Shown here: positions 1 to 6,859 of the stretch, one piece after another
Layout: the number at the start of each line of letters is the position of its first letter
Position numbering within the stretch: the stretch's first letter is position 1
Source: an uncultured Collinsella sp.
GTDB taxonomy: Bacteria; Actinomycetota; Coriobacteriia; Coriobacteriales; Coriobacteriaceae
Assembly (NCBI GenBank): GCA_958415665.1
Contig: CATYZK010000051.1
Coordinates: 1 to 7,747, forward strand
Length of the DNA stretch: 7,747 nt
Direction of reading: 5' to 3'
Translations under genes and position numbers: made by a program
Notes under the pieces: model-generated
The model's database searches: none
Told to the model about the DNA's origin: nothing
The model's input: the letters and a program-made list of their open reading frames with translations, nothing else

Positions 1-13
1 GTCTGTGCAATAT

Positions 14-18
14 GGAGG
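14..18 (+). promoter_or_regulatory. Shine-Dalgarno of acpS (decides the start)
   Basis: GGAGG sits 5 nt before the ATG at 24 and directly overlaps the alternative ATG at 12. This makes 24 the credible start and 12 an artefact of choosing the longest frame. The operon promoter must lie upstream of the window. Confidence 0.8.
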
Positions 19-23
19 TGAAC

Positions 24-563
24 ATGGCTGAAGCTGGTATCGGCGTTGATATCGTCGAGATTTCCCGCATGAAATCAATCCTTGAAAAGACGCCGTCGTT
101 TGCTCGGCGTGTGTTTACTGAAGAAGAGTGCGCATATTGTGATGCTTCATCGCGTCCTGCGGCGCACTATGCGAGCCGTTTTGCTTCTCGTGAAGCGGTT
201 CTCAAGGCTCTTGGTACGGGTTTTAGTCAGGGCGTCGGGCGCAAAGACGTCTCGGTAACGCGTGATAAGCTCGGAAAGCCTAAAGCAGTGCTTTCGGGTC
301 GAGCACTCGAGATTGCCCAAGAGTTGGGTGTCGTTGAAGTTGCGCTTTCTATTACCTTGACGGGTGATTTGGCCGTAGCCAATGCCATTGCGATCACCGA
401 GGATGCTCGACCAAAGCCTAAGGAAGAAAAGGTGAGCACCAAGGAACGCGTTGCACAAACATTTAAAGAGGCTCGCTCGGTTTTAGATGAGCTTGAGCAA
501 CTGCAAAATTCAGCTTTGGCGGAGCACCAGGGCGATGCTTCGCAAGATACGCTAGGAGCATAG
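24..563 (+). CDS. acpS: Holo-[acyl-carrier-protein] synthase with a C-terminal extension
   Basis: AcpS transfers 4'-phosphopantetheine from CoA to a serine of acyl carrier protein, activating it for fatty acid synthesis in the cytoplasm. The protein (179 aa from this start) opens with GIGVDIVEISRM (residues 5-16), in which D9 matches the usual Mg2+ ligand. It then has RFASREAVLKALGTGF (52-67), in which E57 matches the second metal ligand. The last core strand reads ALSITLTGDLAVA (107-119); the family normally has a Ser-His pair here (SISH-type), so the His position is Leu112. AcpS proteins are usually about 120-130 aa. Residues from about 128 onward are an extra charged, Glu/Lys/Gln-rich tail that looks helical or coiled-coil. 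The start at 24 is preferred over the in-frame ATG at 12 because a GGAGG lies at 14-18, correctly spaced for 24 and overlapping the earlier ATG. The stop abuts the next gene's ATG with no gap. Confidence 0.93.
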   Translation: MAEAGIGVDIVEISRMKSILEKTPSFARRVFTEEECAYCDASSRPAAHYASRFASREAVLKALGTGFSQGVGRKDVSVTRDKLGKPKAVLSGRALEIAQELGVVEVALSITLTGDLAVANAIAITEDARPKPKEEKVSTKERVAQTFKEARSVLDELEQLQNSALAEHQGDASQDTLGA

Positions 564-2180
564 ATGAAACCGGTTTTGAGTACCGAGGAAGTCGTTCGCC
601 TCGAGGATATTATCGAACGCGAAGGAACTTCGAAGGCCGAGCTTATGGAACTGGCGGGTGAGTTTGCTGCTAGTGAAATTCTAAAACTCAATCCCGATCG
701 CGTCCTTGTTCTGGTCGGTTTTGGCAACAACGGTGGCGATGGCTGGGTCGCGGCTGATATCTTGAGTCACAAGGGCGTTGACGTGGACATCGTGTCTCCG
801 GTTGAGCCGGATGAGATTCCTGCTGCTCTGGCTCGCCATGTTGCCCGCCGTACCGCCGGTCGTGACGTACATGTGTGCGTCGGTCCCTCACGAGATGAGC
901 TTGAGGTTTTGATCGATAAGGCTGACGTTGTTGTTGACGCTATTTTTGGTACCGGTTTCCACGGTGACTTGCGTGCGCCGTTCTCCATCTGGATTCCGAC
1001 AGTTAACGACTGCGCCGACCATGTGGTGTCCATCGATGTTCCTTCGGGTCTGAATGCCGAGACCGGTGTTGTCGACGACGACTGCATTCGTGCCGAGCGC
1101 ACGGTCACGATGATTACGCCCAAGATTGGCCTCTACAGCGCTGATGGCCCAGAGTACGCCGGTGATCTGGTGTGCGGTAGCCTCTATGATCGGCTTGATG
1201 AGGTCATCGATGATGTCGACCATGCCGCCGAGATAGTCGAGCCCGGTGACCTGGTGGATTTCTTTGCTCCGCTGCCTACGAATATCGATAAGTATTCCCG
1301 CGGTTCTGTTCTTATTGTTGCCGGCTCGGCGCAATATCCTGGCGCTGCCATTATGGCCGCTAAGTCTGCCGCCCGCGCAGGTGCCGGGTATGTGGCTGTC
1401 GCGACCCCCGATGCGTGTGCCAATCTTATTCGTATGGCGCTTCCCTCGATTCCGGTTTTTGCTATTCCGTCCGATTCCCGCGGCTCTTTTGGTGCCGCTG
1501 CGCGTATGACCGTGTGCGAGATCGCAAAGAAGTACAGCTGCGTACTGTGCGGCCCCGGTATGACGACGTCTGCCGGTGCCATGCAGGTGGTTTCGGGCTT
1601 GCTGGAGCTTGATGTGCCACTGATCCTTGACGCCGATGCGCTCAACTGCCTTTCTAAGATTGCTATCGACGGTATCGATAGCAACCCTGAGATGTACCGC
1701 CGTGAGCAACCGCTCGTCATGACGCCGCACTATCGCGAGCTTTCGCGCTTGGTCGCCGGTGACGAGGTTAACGATCTGGGGACTGCAATCGCGGCCGCGC
1801 AGAAGGTTGTCTGGGCTGCTGGCTCCGACAATCTCGTGGTTATTGCCAAGGGTCCGACGACGGCTATCTGTGGCGTTGAGCGCGTGCTTTTGCCGCTCTC
1901 GGGTCCGGCGTCGTTGGCGACTGCCGGCTCGGGCGATGTTCTTGCGGGCATTTTGGCTGGCACGCTGGCTACCATGCGTGATGAGATGGATCGCTGGGAG
2001 CTACTGTATTCGTATGCCGTTGCGCTTCACAGTTACGCGGGTTTTGCCGCGGCGACGGAGTATGGTGAGAAGAGCGTCATCGCGACCGATCTTATCGACT
2101 TGATCGGTCCTGCCATGGAACTGGCGGCAAAGGATGCGCTCGAAGATCTGGGAATCATGGACGAAGGGTCGGATGAGTAA
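564..2180 (+). CDS. nnr: Bifunctional NAD(P)H-hydrate epimerase / ADP-dependent NAD(P)H-hydrate dehydratase
   Basis: This enzyme repairs hydrated nicotinamide cofactors. The N-terminal YjeF_N (NnrE) domain interconverts the R and S forms of NAD(P)HX. The C-terminal carbohydrate-kinase-like NnrD domain dehydrates S-NAD(P)HX using ADP. In the N domain (about 1-220) I see GFGNNGGDG (52-60), VVDAIFGTG (123-131) and SIDVPSGL (156-163), all standard. In the C domain (about 230-530) I see YSRGSVLIVAGS (244-255) followed by YPGAAIMAAKSAARAGAG, then CGPGMTT (329-335), DADAL (356-360), TPHYREL (387-393), VIAKGP (426-431) and AGSGDVLAG (454-462), whose Asp458 matches the catalytic base. Length (538 aa) is normal for the fused form. 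ATG directly follows the acpS stop, with AGGAG at 554-558, so translation is probably coupled. The alr start follows after 2 nt. nnr next to alr/tsaE/tsaB is a familiar actinobacterial arrangement. Confidence 0.96.
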   Translation: MKPVLSTEEVVRLEDIIEREGTSKAELMELAGEFAASEILKLNPDRVLVLVGFGNNGGDGWVAADILSHKGVDVDIVSPVEPDEIPAALARHVARRTAGRDVHVCVGPSRDELEVLIDKADVVVDAIFGTGFHGDLRAPFSIWIPTVNDCADHVVSIDVPSGLNAETGVVDDDCIRAERTVTMITPKIGLYSADGPEYAGDLVCGSLYDRLDEVIDDVDHAAEIVEPGDLVDFFAPLPTNIDKYSRGSVLIVAGSAQYPGAAIMAAKSAARAGAGYVAVATPDACANLIRMALPSIPVFAIPSDSRGSFGAAARMTVCEIAKKYSCVLCGPGMTTSAGAMQVVSGLLELDVPLILDADALNCLSKIAIDGIDSNPEMYRREQPLVMTPHYRELSRLVAGDEVNDLGTAIAAAQKVVWAAGSDNLVVIAKGPTTAICGVERVLLPLSGPASLATAGSGDVLAGILAGTLATMRDEMDRWELLYSYAVALHSYAGFAAATEYGEKSVIATDLIDLIGPAMELAAKDALEDLGIMDEGSDE

Positions 2181-2182
2181 TC

Positions 2183-3328
2183 ATGAATAAGGCCGATTTG
2201 ACGCGTTGGTCCTGGGTTGAGATTGACCGTGGGGCGCTTCGTCGCAATACGAGGGCTTATAAGAACCTGCTCGATCCGCGCCAGCGCCTGTGCTGCGTGG
2301 TTAAGGCCGATGCCTACGGCCATGGTGCCGTTGAGTGCGCCAAGATCATGTATTCGGCCGGTGCTGACATGTTTGCCGTGGCGACGGTCAACGAGGGCGT
2401 CGAGCTGCGTCAGGGCGGAATCACCAAGCCCATCCTGATTCTGAGCGAGCCGCCCATCGAGGCTATCCCTACGCTGCTCGAGTTCGACATTATGCCTTCG
2501 GTCTATACGTCCGATTTTGCGCTGGCCTATGGCGAGTGCGCTGTTGCGGCGGGCAAAGTGGGCAAGTATCATCTGGCCATCGAGACGGGCATGAACCGTA
2601 TCGGTGTTCACTACACGCAGGTACTCGACTTTGTACGAGGCATTAATTTCCATCGCGGTATTCAGTGTGACGGCGTGTTTACGCACTTCGCCACGGCTGA
2701 CGAGCCTTCGGGCTGGGACTACAAGCTGCAGTGCCAGCGCTTCACCGAGGCCGTTCAAGCCATTAAGGACGCAGGCTTTGAGTGCGGCATCGTGCACTGT
2801 GCCAATACGCCGTCCTCGATGCTCGATCCCTCGATGCATTTTGACATGATTCGCGCCGGCGTTGGCCTGTACGGTATGCAGCCGTGTGAGCTGAGCGGTC
2901 GCGTGATGCAGCTCGATCCCGTTATGAGCGTCCATGCGCGCGTGACGCGCGTGGCACATCCTGCGATGGGCGAGGGCGTGGGTTACGGCTTTACCTATCG
3001 TGTGCCGCGCACGCGTGTTCAGATTTGCACGCTGCCGATTGGATACGCGGACGGTCTTTCGCGCACGCTCTCAAATCGCATGGACGTGCTCTATCGTGGC
3101 GAGCGTGTGCGACAGGTGGGCAATATCTGCATGGACCAGTTTATGGTCGCCATTCAGTCCAACCCGGCGCATGAGATTCCCGAGGCCGAGTATGGTGATG
3201 AGATGATCATTGTCGGCCGCGATGGAGATGCCGAGATTACCATGGACGAGATGGCGCGCCTACGCGGCACGATTAACTACGAGGTCGCTTGCGGCTTTGG
3301 TATGCGTCTCGACAAGGTCTACGTGTAG
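2183..3328 (+). CDS. alr: Alanine racemase
   Basis: This PLP-dependent enzyme converts L-alanine to D-alanine for peptidoglycan. The 381-aa length fits fold-type III alanine racemases. The PLP lysine is K41 in VVKADAYGHG (39-48). TGMNRIG (135-141) carries the conserved Arg139, MIRAGVGLYG (222-231) contributes the phosphate and Arg region, GYGFTY (267-272) carries the second catalytic base Tyr268, and GNICMDQ (313-319) is the C-terminal signature. One oddity: the residue seven before Arg139, a lysine (often carbamylated) in the Bacillus/E. coli enzymes (pattern K-x-D-T-G-M), is Ala132 here (HLAIETGM). The start has only a weak purine-rich Shine-Dalgarno and lies 2 nt after the nnr stop, suggesting translational coupling. 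The stop codon overlaps the Shine-Dalgarno of the next gene. Confidence 0.96.
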   Translation: MNKADLTRWSWVEIDRGALRRNTRAYKNLLDPRQRLCCVVKADAYGHGAVECAKIMYSAGADMFAVATVNEGVELRQGGITKPILILSEPPIEAIPTLLEFDIMPSVYTSDFALAYGECAVAAGKVGKYHLAIETGMNRIGVHYTQVLDFVRGINFHRGIQCDGVFTHFATADEPSGWDYKLQCQRFTEAVQAIKDAGFECGIVHCANTPSSMLDPSMHFDMIRAGVGLYGMQPCELSGRVMQLDPVMSVHARVTRVAHPAMGEGVGYGFTYRVPRTRVQICTLPIGYADGLSRTLSNRMDVLYRGERVRQVGNICMDQFMVAIQSNPAHEIPEAEYGDEMIIVGRDGDAEITMDEMARLRGTINYEVACGFGMRLDKVYV

Positions 3329-3331
3329 GAG
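3327..3331 (+). promoter_or_regulatory. Shine-Dalgarno of the uracil-DNA glycosylase gene (decides the start)
   Basis: AGGAG overlaps the alr stop TAG (3326-3328) and lies 5 nt before the ATG at 3337. The frame can be opened further upstream to 3289, inside alr, but no comparable ribosome site supports that, so 3337 is the chosen start. Confidence 0.75.
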
Positions 3332-3336
3332 TCGTT

Positions 3337-3957
3337 ATGGGCGTCATGCACATCCCCGGCCATAGCCATCAGGCGCCGCGTGAGGTCGCACTCGAGGAGA
3401 TCGAGGCCGTTCTGGGCGATTGTCACCTTTGCCAGCTTTACCAGTCGCGCCATAACATCGTGTTTGGCGTGGGAAACCCCCACGCTCGCGTGATGTTTAT
3501 TGGCGAGGCGCCGGGCCGCAATGAGGATTTGCAGGGCGAGCCCTTTGTGGGGGCGGCAGGTGAGGACCTCAACGGCATTTTGTCGATGGCGGGGCTCAAA
3601 CGCGAAGACGTCTACATTGCCAACGTGCTTAAGTGCCGCCCGCCGGGAAACCGCAATCCGCGTCCCGAGGAAGTGCTGGCTTGCTCGCCGTTTTTGCGTG
3701 AGCAGATTCGAAGCATCTGGCCCGATATTATTGTGACGCTCGGCAACCCCGCGACACACTTTGTGCTAAAGACCGAGATTGGCATTACTAAGCTGCGCGG
3801 CAGGTTCCACCAGATGGGGCATTTTGTGGTAATGCCCACGTTCCATCCGGCAGCAGCGCTGCGCAATCCGGCGTGGCAGGAGCTGCTGGAGGAAGACTTT
3901 AAGATGCTGGGCGACTATCTGGAGCGACATCCCGCGCCAGAGGACGCCTCGGAATAA
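3337..3957 (+). CDS. Family 4 (iron-sulfur) uracil-DNA glycosylase
   Basis: The product should excise uracil from DNA, the first step of base-excision repair after cytosine deamination or dUMP misincorporation. It is 206 aa from this start, typical for bacterial family 4 (UDGa-like) enzymes. Four cysteines fit the [4Fe-4S] pattern: C29 and C32 (CHLC), C100 (LKCRPPGNRNP) and C116 (ACSPFL). The active-site motif GEAPGRNEDLQGEPFVG covers residues 56-72, and the uracil/phosphate motif PTFHPAAALRNP covers 167-178 with conserved His170. Nothing essential appears to be missing. It sits between alr and tsaE, a slot with no obvious functional link, and shares the operon by tight spacing (8 nt after alr). 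It ends in tandem in-frame stops (TAA TAA, 3955-3960). Some annotation systems label this family a phage SPO1 DNA polymerase-related protein, but the cysteine set argues for a true UDG. Confidence 0.93.
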   Translation: MGVMHIPGHSHQAPREVALEEIEAVLGDCHLCQLYQSRHNIVFGVGNPHARVMFIGEAPGRNEDLQGEPFVGAAGEDLNGILSMAGLKREDVYIANVLKCRPPGNRNPRPEEVLACSPFLREQIRSIWPDIIVTLGNPATHFVLKTEIGITKLRGRFHQMGHFVVMPTFHPAAALRNPAWQELLEEDFKMLGDYLERHPAPEDASE

Positions 3958-3969
3958 TAAGGAGCATAT

Positions 3970-4476
3970 ATGTCCCTGGAGCGCCTGGGGGTAGGTACTT
4001 ACAAAACGACTTGCGCTGCCGATACGGAGTACTTTGGCGAGCTAATTGCACCGTGCCTTGAGGACGGCGATGTGCTCATCCTGACCGGTGGCCTGGGAGT
4101 GGGCAAAACTCACTTTACCAAGGGCGTCTCGCGCGGGCTGGGCGATGGGCATATGGTTACGAGCCCTACGTTCGCGCTCATGGCCGTTCACGATCAAGGT
4201 CGTATTCCGCTGTTTCACTTTGATCTATACCGCCTGGAGCATGCCTACGAGCTCGAGGATACGGGTATTTTCGATGTGCTGGGCTATGAGGGTGCTTGCC
4301 TGCTGGAATGGGGCGAACAATTCCAGGACGAGCTGACGGATGAGTATCTTTCGGTGACGCTCAAGCGTGATGAGGGCGACAGCGATGTGCGGACGATAAC
4401 GCTTGAGGCGCACGGTGACCGCGCAATGGAGCTTTCCCATTTGATTGATAAGGCTGTACAAGATGAGCTTGCATAA
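3970..4476 (+). CDS. tsaE: tRNA t6A37 biosynthesis ATPase TsaE
   Basis: TsaE is the P-loop ATPase that works with TsaB and TsaD to attach threonylcarbamoyl to adenosine 37 of ANN-decoding tRNAs. It binds the TsaB-TsaD dimer and permits multiple turnovers. The 168-aa protein has the Walker A GGLGVGKT (40-47), the switch-like VTSPTFAL (63-70), HFDLYRL (83-89) and LLEWGE (111-116), all diagnostic of the family. The Shine-Dalgarno AAGGAG (3959-3964) is 5 nt before the ATG. The reading frame runs 14 nt into the following tsaB-rimI-tsaD gene, so the two t6A components are translationally coupled and probably made in a fixed ratio. Residues after about 135 form a short charged C-terminal tail of no recognised function. 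Confidence 0.96.
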   Translation: MSLERLGVGTYKTTCAADTEYFGELIAPCLEDGDVLILTGGLGVGKTHFTKGVSRGLGDGHMVTSPTFALMAVHDQGRIPLFHFDLYRLEHAYELEDTGIFDVLGYEGACLLEWGEQFQDELTDEYLSVTLKRDEGDSDVRTITLEAHGDRAMELSHLIDKAVQDELA

Positions 4477-6847
4477 CGACAACGCGCTGGTGGTGGCGCT
4501 CGATACCTCGACCGACATGCTTGCCTGCGCGGCAAGCTGGATTGATGGGCAGACGGGCGAGACGAAGCTCGTGAGTGGCGACCACATGTGTCGCCGTCAC
4601 GCCAACGTTGAGCTCGTGAATACCGTTGATGGCGTGCTGGCTCAAACCGGTCTGGATTGCAGCGATGTTGGTTGCTATGTGGTCGGCCGCGGCCCGGGGT
4701 CCTTTACGGGTGTGCGCATCGGCATCTCCACCGCCAAGGGCCTCGCGCGCGGTGCCAACGTTCCGCTGCTGGGCGTATCGACGCTCGACGCTTGTGCTTG
4801 GACGGCGTGGAAGGCTGGCGTGCGCGGCAAGCTTGGTATCTTGGCCGATGCTATGCGCGGTGAGGTATATCCAGCGCTGTATATGCTGGTCGATGAGGGT
4901 CCCGAGCGTCAATTTGAGCGCGAGCACGTGGTCAAGGCCGCCGTGGCGCTCGATGAGTGGCGCCAAGCAGCGGACTGGGACCAGGTTCAACTGACCGGTG
5001 ACGGTCTCGTGCGCTATGGCAAGCTGCTGGGTGAGGACGAGACCGCCCGCTGCGTGGAGCGCGACCTGTGGTGGCCTTCGGGCGAGGGCTTGCTGCTCGC
5101 GCACGCTGCGGGCGACGGCGATCCGGCCCGCGTCCTGCCGATTTACACGCGCCTTTCGGATGCCGAGGAAAACGAGCGCAAGCGTCTTGGTCTTGCCGAG
5201 AGTGCGCACAGCGAAATTACGGGCGTTGCCGATGAGCTCGCCGGTCGTCATCTGCAGTTCCGTCCCATGGGCGCGGCGGATGCCGAGGGCGCGAGCGCGC
5301 TAGAGGCTGCCTGCTTTGAAGGTGCCGGACACAAGGCGTGGACGCCGGGCATGTTCCTGTCCGAACTGGGCGAGGACGTCGCTGCGCCGCGTAGTTGGTG
5401 GGTGGCACACGACGACGGCAAGCTGCTGGGCCTTGCCGGCGGTATGGTCGTGGACGGTGATGTGCAGATTCTGGATGTCGCCGTCGACCCGGCACATCGC
5501 CGTGAGGGCATTGCCCGCAAGCTGCTGTCGCATGTGAGCTATGATGCCCAGATGCTCGGCTGCACCACGGCTTCGCTCGAGGTCGAGGACGGCAACGAGG
5601 GAGCGATCGCGCTTTACAACGCTTTGGGCTTTACCGAGGCTGGCCGTCGCCGCGGCTACTATGGTGCCGGCAAGGACGCCATCGTCATGACGGCTCCGCT
5701 GCCCCTGGTGCTTCCGGTCGACAATGCTTCGCCCGAGCCGACGGCGGCAGAACAGCGCGTATGGCCGCTGCCTGCGCCTGGGCGCTCCGAGGGGGAGCGT
5801 GCCGAAATTGAGCGCCGCCGCCTAGTGCTCGCTATCGAGAGCTCCTGCGACGAGACGGCCGTGGCGATTATCGATGCGGATGGCAATATGCTGGCCAACC
5901 AGGTGTCAACACAGATTGATTTTCACGCCCGCTTTGGCGGCGTGGTGCCCGAGATTGCCTCGCGCAAACACGTTGAGGTGATTGTGAGTGTCGTGGATGC
6001 GGCGCTCGAGGATGCCGCAGCATCGCTTGGTCTTGAGGGTGGAGCCATCGCGCCGAGCGAACTCGCTGCTGTTGGCGTGACACAGGGTCCGGGCCTGGTG
6101 GGTGCTCTGGTAGTGGGCGTCGCCTTCGCCAAGGGCTTTGCCTATGCCGCCGGCAAGCCGCTCGTGTGCGTCAACCATCTGGAGGGCCATCTGTTCGCCA
6201 ACCTGCTGGCGCAGCCCGATCTCAGGCCGCCGTTTATCTTCACGCTCGTCTCGGGCGGTCATACCATGCTCGTGCACGTGAAGGCATGGGGCGACTACGA
6301 GGTACTTGGTGAGACACTCGACGATGCTGTGGGCGAGGCCTTCGACAAGGTAGCCAAGGCGTTGGGTCTGGGCTATCCCGGTGGCCCCATCATCTCCAAG
6401 CTGGCCGAGACGGGCAATCCCAAGGCGATTGACTTCCCCCGTGCGCTTAACAGCAGGGGAGACTATCGTTTCTCGCTTTCGGGTCTTAAAACGGCCGTGA
6501 CGCTCTACATCGAGCAGGAGACCAAGGCCGGGCGCACGATTCACCTGCCCGATCTGGCGGCTTCGTTTGAGGCAGCTGTCTTTGACGTGCAGTACAAGAA
6601 GGCCAAAAACGCACTGCACGCTACCGGATGCAAGGAATACTGCATCGGTGGCGGCGTCTCGGCCAACCCGCATCTGCGCGAGATGATGATCAAGAAGCTT
6701 GGGCGTCAGGGGATCCGCGTAACGGTGCCGCCCTTGTCTGCCTGTACCGATAACGCAGCCATGATCGCGGAGGTCGCCCGCCGCAAATTCGACCGAGGTG
6801 AAATCTCGTCGTTCGACGTCGACGCCGATCCGAACATGTCGCTGTAG
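4463..6847 (+). CDS. Trifunctional fusion TsaB-RimI-TsaD
   Basis: One uninterrupted 794-aa frame joins three normally separate proteins. Residues 7-255 are TsaB (dimerisation partner of TsaD), about 263-412 are RimI (GNAT acetyltransferase for ribosomal protein S18), and about 453-794 are TsaD (threonylcarbamoyl transferase). The module order matches the separate gene order tsaB-rimI-tsaD in other actinobacteria such as Mycobacterium tuberculosis, which suggests fusion by stop-codon loss. All three modules keep their signature residues, so the product should be active rather than decayed. The linker at about 413-450 is rich in Pro, Ala and Glu. I chose the ATG at 4463, inside the tsaE end. 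A TTG at 4445 is also in frame, but residues before MSLHNDNALVVALDTST match nothing in the family. The Shine-Dalgarno is weak (AAGG, 4450-4453), consistent with coupling to tsaE. Sequencing error is unlikely, since no frame change or stop occurs at either junction. Confidence 0.94.
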   Translation: MSLHNDNALVVALDTSTDMLACAASWIDGQTGETKLVSGDHMCRRHANVELVNTVDGVLAQTGLDCSDVGCYVVGRGPGSFTGVRIGISTAKGLARGANVPLLGVSTLDACAWTAWKAGVRGKLGILADAMRGEVYPALYMLVDEGPERQFEREHVVKAAVALDEWRQAADWDQVQLTGDGLVRYGKLLGEDETARCVERDLWWPSGEGLLLAHAAGDGDPARVLPIYTRLSDAEENERKRLGLAESAHSEITGVADELAGRHLQFRPMGAADAEGASALEAACFEGAGHKAWTPGMFLSELGEDVAAPRSWWVAHDDGKLLGLAGGMVVDGDVQILDVAVDPAHRREGIARKLLSHVSYDAQMLGCTTASLEVEDGNEGAIALYNALGFTEAGRRRGYYGAGKDAIVMTAPLPLVLPVDNASPEPTAAEQRVWPLPAPGRSEGERAEIERRRLVLAIESSCDETAVAIIDADGNMLANQVSTQIDFHARFGGVVPEIASRKHVEVIVSVVDAALEDAAASLGLEGGAIAPSELAAVGVTQGPGLVGALVVGVAFAKGFAYAAGKPLVCVNHLEGHLFANLLAQPDLRPPFIFTLVSGGHTMLVHVKAWGDYEVLGETLDDAVGEAFDKVAKALGLGYPGGPIISKLAETGNPKAIDFPRALNSRGDYRFSLSGLKTAVTLYIEQETKAGRTIHLPDLAASFEAAVFDVQYKKAKNALHATGCKEYCIGGGVSANPHLREMMIKKLGRQGIRVTVPPLSACTDNAAMIAEVARRKFDRGEISSFDVDADPNMSL
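4481..5227 (+). other. tsaB: TsaB domain of the fusion
   Basis: Residues 7-255 carry the TsaB signatures: VVALDTSTDML near the N terminus, then GRGPGSFTGVRIGISTAKG (75-93), and DAMRGEVYPALY (129-140), the usual DARRxEVY-type motif. TsaB is an ASKHA-fold, enzymatically degenerate partner that stabilises TsaD. Here it is covalently tethered to TsaD, which fixes a 1:1 ratio. Confidence 0.9.
5249..5698 (+). other. rimI: RimI-type GNAT acetyltransferase domain of the fusion
   Basis: Residues 263-412 show the GNAT fold signatures. ILDVAVDPAHRREGIARKLL (336-355) contains the acetyl-CoA pyrophosphate loop. SLEVEDGNEGAIALYNALGF (371-390) contains E373 and Y385, spaced exactly as the catalytic Glu103 and Tyr115 of Salmonella RimI. 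GRRRGYY then precedes the DAIVM strand. The expected substrate is the N-terminal alanine of ribosomal protein S18, though broader N-alpha-acetylation is possible for actinobacterial RimI. Confidence 0.88.
5699..5818 (+). other. RimI-TsaD linker with purine-rich tract
   Basis: About 40 codons between the RimI and TsaD folds encode a Pro/Ala/Glu-rich stretch that is likely flexible. At 5789-5797 the DNA reads GAGGGGGAG, which resembles a ribosome-binding site about 20-30 nt before the first conserved TsaD residues. No in-frame ATG follows at a usable distance. The nearest in-frame standard start is a GTG at 5825, too far away and inside the first TsaD strand. It may be a relic of a formerly separate tsaD start, but it could be coincidental Glu/Gly coding. 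Confidence 0.4.
5819..6844 (+). other. tsaD: TsaD domain of the fusion
   Basis: Residues 453-794 form a full-length TsaD/Kae1 module (about 342 aa). It begins with LVLAIESSCDETAVAI and includes GGVVPEIASRKH (492-503), VTQGPGLVGALVVG (539-552) and the metal-binding pair H572/H576 in VNHLEGH. It continues with VSGGHT (596-601), GEAFDKVAKALGLGYPGGP (624-642), GGGVSAN (729-735) and CTDNAAMIA (761-769), in which D763 is the third metal ligand. It transfers the threonylcarbamoyl group from TC-AMP to A37 of tRNA. Confidence 0.95.
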
Positions 6848-6859
6848 CTGGTACGGCTC

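Noticed and set aside
12..23. Earlier ATG for acpS
   Set aside because: It overlaps the GGAGG that serves the ATG at 24, and the extra residues add nothing family-like.
888..1730. Minus-strand open frame of about 280 codons opposite nnr
   Set aside because: Antisense shadow of nnr with no ribosome site or protein signature.
2033..2959. Long minus-strand open frame of about 308 codons opposite nnr and alr
   Set aside because: It lies wholly against well-identified genes, has no recognisable motifs, and reflects the GC-rich codon pattern of the sense strand.
4361..5251. Minus-strand open frame of about 296 codons opposite tsaE and the TsaB module
   Set aside because: The sense-strand proteins here are certain, and the antisense translation is low-complexity and resembles no family.
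5906..6673. Minus-strand open frame of about 255 codons opposite TsaD
   Set aside because: Antisense shadow of the strongly conserved TsaD domain.
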